Source: an uncultured Flavobacteriales bacterium
GTDB taxonomy: Bacteria; Bacteroidota; Bacteroidia; Flavobacteriales_G; Salibacteraceae
Assembly (NCBI GenBank): GCA_913057205.1
Contig: CAJXNO010000012.1
Coordinates: 1 to 64,000 of the forward strand
Direction of reading: 5' to 3'
Length of the DNA stretch: 64,000 bases
Part shown: positions 62,409-64,000 of the stretch, piece by piece
Numbering within the stretch: position 1 is the stretch's first letter
How the letters are laid out: every line of letters begins with the position of its first letter
Notes under the pieces: generated by a model
What the model was told of the DNA's origin: nothing
What the model saw: only the letters and a program-made list of their open reading frames with translations
Database searches by the model: none
Position numbers and translations under genes: made by a program

Positions 62409-64000
62409 AGACTTCAGATTTGATGGGTAGTTCGATATAAAAAGTTGAACCCTCGTTCAACTTGCTTTCTACAGATACACGTCCGCCGTGGCGTTCAGTA
62501 ATGATCTTCACATAGCTTAATCCGAGACCAAAGCCTTTGACATTATGGACGTTGCCTGTGGGCACACGGTACAATCGATCAAAGATCTTTTTCAGGTTCT
62601 CAGCAGAAATGCCAATGCCTTGATCCTTTACGTCAAGGAGAAGCATGCCTTCTTGTTCTGAGCTGGAAATCTCGATCGCTGGTTCACCCTTTGAATACTT
62701 CACCGCATTATCCAATAGATTATAAAGCACGTTTGCCAGGTGATTCTTATCCCCTTCAATCAGGGAAGTAGGAGCATCGAGATGCAGCACTACTTTGCCT
62801 TTCCGTTCGGCCAGTTGGATCTGATACTTATCCACTACCTCCTCTACCAAACGATGAACATCCAGGTCTTCTCGCTTGAGTTTGAAGTCTCCTTTGTCTA
62901 ATACCGCGCTTTGCAGCACCTCCTCTACGAGCAGGCCCAAGCGCTTGTTCTCTGCATTGATGATCCCCAAGTAGCGGTTTTTAACCGATTCCACCTTACC
63001 TAACTCCGGATCATTCAAGGCTTCACACGCTAAGCTGATGGTACTGATTGGCGTCTTCAGCTCATGGGTCATGTTATTGATAAAGTCGTTTTTGATCTCA
63101 CTGTTCTTCTTTTGATTTGAAATGGTACGAATGGAGAAGAACGAAGTCCAGATGAGGGTAACAATCAACAACAGCGAAAGCAATAGGAGGCTGAGCAAAC
63201 TGTTGAAGATATAACTGCCTTGATTAGGGAAATAGACTTGCAGATAGTACGGCAGCTGAATGATATCGCTTGGGAAAAGCTGCGCCCTGACCTTACTGGC
63301 TCTGAGCTTGCCTTCATGACGTTCATTCCCAAAAACAAGCTCTCCTTGATCATCGAACACACCAAATTCATATTCGAGGTTTAGTCTATGATTCGCTAAA
63401 CAGATCAAGAGGAGCGAGTCAACCACTTTAGGGTCAATGCGCTGGTCTATAGGTTGATCCAAATTTACCTCGATGAGGCTTTGAACGATATCGCCCAGGA
63501 AGGCCTTCTTGGTTTTCAAGCGCTCCCGAAGAGCAGCCATATCTTGATTAAGCGCCTCTGACTCGCGCTCAAATTCCAAGCGTATCGAGTCGGCAGTGGT
63601 CATGTGCATCTTCAGCTCTTCGTCGAAGTTGGTACCGAAGGGGAGGTCTTGTACGGAATACGTGATCGTTTGCTCTTCCCGCTGACCGTTGCCCTCGCTT
63701 TCCACCTTCATTTCAACACGATCATCCGTACGCTGAATGTTCTTCTTCACCACAAACTCTACAAGGGAATCGTCTGGTGGGAAGTTGTCTCCTGCCTCAT
63801 CATCCTCCTCTATGAAGAGGTACTTGGCTTCTTGGTGGGAACGGATCTTCGTTAAGGTCTCATGCCGTTCTAACATGGAGATCAAATCATTCAACGCTTC
63901 GGTCGCCCCCCTCTCTATTCGTTCCTTCTCGAGCGAAACGGCGTTGTTGATCCAATAGATTTGTATCGCTACCAAGCCAACGAGTGCGACTGCGATGGCG
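62401..64000 (-). CDS. Sensor histidine kinase (5' end outside window)
   Basis: At least 533 residues are present, with an N-terminal membrane helix still open at the window edge (LVGLVAIQIYWINNAVS). A periplasmic sensor domain of about 240 residues follows, then a second helix (LLSLLLLSLLLIVTLIW), no HAMP domain, the HisKA box (MTHELKTPISTISLACEAL, with the phosphorylated His) and the HATPase_c domain (NLLDNAVKYSKG, DQGIGIS, GFGLGLSYVK). It is upstream of and coupled to the OmpR regulator. The input signal cannot be told from sequence. Confidence 0.93.
   Translation of the reverse strand, partial: AIAVALVGLVAIQIYWINNAVSLEKERIERGATEALNDLISMLERHETLTKIRSHQEAKYLFIEEDDEAGDNFPPDDSLVEFVVKKNIQRTDDRVEMKVESEGNGQREEQTITYSVQDLPFGTNFDEELKMHMTTADSIRLEFERESEALNQDMAALRERLKTKKAFLGDIVQSLIEVNLDQPIDQRIDPKVVDSLLLICLANHRLNLEYEFGVFDDQGELVFGNERHEGKLRASKVRAQLFPSDIIQLPYYLQVYFPNQGSYIFNSLLSLLLLSLLLIVTLIWTSFFSIRTISNQKKNSEIKNDFINNMTHELKTPISTISLACEALNDPELGKVESVKNRYLGIINAENKRLGLLVEEVLQSAVLDKGDFKLKREDLDVHRLVEEVVDKYQIQLAERKGKVVLHLDAPTSLIEGDKNHLANVLYNLLDNAVKYSKGEPAIEISSSEQEGMLLLDVKDQGIGISAENLKKIFDRLYRVPTGNVHNVKGFGLGLSYVKIITERHGGRVSVESKLNEGSTFYIELPIKSEVYA

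Noticed and set aside
1-64000. CRISPR array, prophage, intact insertion sequence or rRNA operon
   Set aside because: No regularly spaced repeats, integrase, transposase, phage structural genes or rRNA sequence were recognised on either strand.

Overview
The window is a chromosomal segment of a member of the Bacteroidota, most likely a marine Flavobacteriales-type aerobe (Cryomorphaceae or Schleiferiaceae would fit). The evidence is the Bacteroidota-type -7 promoter element TAnnTTTG just upstream of many starts, two proteins with type IX secretion (T9SS) type A sorting domains, a gliding-motility-type (CHU_C) C-terminal domain, a TonB-dependent receptor with a carboxypeptidase-like N-terminal extension, the long form of PurF, SDR-type threonine dehydrogenase, DUF2480 beside suf genes, and a b-type SdhCAB. 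No phage, CRISPR array, rRNA operon or intact insertion sequence was seen.

Layout. 1-2.7 kb: phenylacetyl-CoA epoxidase genes paaA and paaB (cut by the window edge), with the reductase gene paaE divergent across a repeat-bearing gap. 2.8-16.1 kb: a rightward run of mostly housekeeping genes (SDR dehydrogenase, MORN protein, cysS, a glutaminyl-cyclase-like M28 lipoprotein, a PAP2 phosphatase, polA, secreted unknowns, yicC-gmk-nadD, thiL). 16.1-19.4 kb: small membrane protein, UspA, hydrolase and Xaa-Pro peptidase. 19.5-24.0 kb: a decayed surface-polysaccharide locus in which an ABC-2 permease and Wzt-like ATPase are intact but two glycosyltransferase genes and a probable sugar epimerase are broken. 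24.1-37.1 kb: sdhCAB, a T9SS cargo protein, a transaminase/omega-amidase pair, a leftward operon (fructosamine kinase, MBL exonuclease, ComF, fRMsr, lipoprotein) and a glutathione peroxidase.

37.1-45.3 kb is the most unusual part. An intact tRNA-Ala(GGC) is followed by a tiny GIY-YIG nuclease gene and then by a second tRNA-Ala(GGC) relic split by two palindromic insertions. Next comes a visibly AT-rich island with two related secreted fibre-like subunits, a large beta-barrel protein with Ig-like, carboxypeptidase-like and SPOR-like domains (frameshifted at an A6 run), and, divergently, a PapD-like two-domain chaperone followed by a MORN-repeat protein and a small membrane or lipoprotein. I read this as a Bacteroidota chaperone-usher-like surface fibre system. 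The parts resemble chaperone, usher and subunits only in architecture and order, so the assignment is an inference.

45.5-64 kb: tandem cysteine-rich lipoproteins, a Nudix hydrolase, the chain panD / flippase-like membrane protein / rfaE2 / sufE / MIP18 (DUF59) protein / DUF2480, a frameshifted secreted gene, a TonB-dependent receptor, long PurF, a 1336-residue SBBP/PKD/CHU_C protein, 3-hydroxyanthranilate dioxygenase, a second T9SS cargo protein, and a two-component system whose kinase runs off the right edge. Many genes overlap by ATGA or TGATG, indicating translational coupling.
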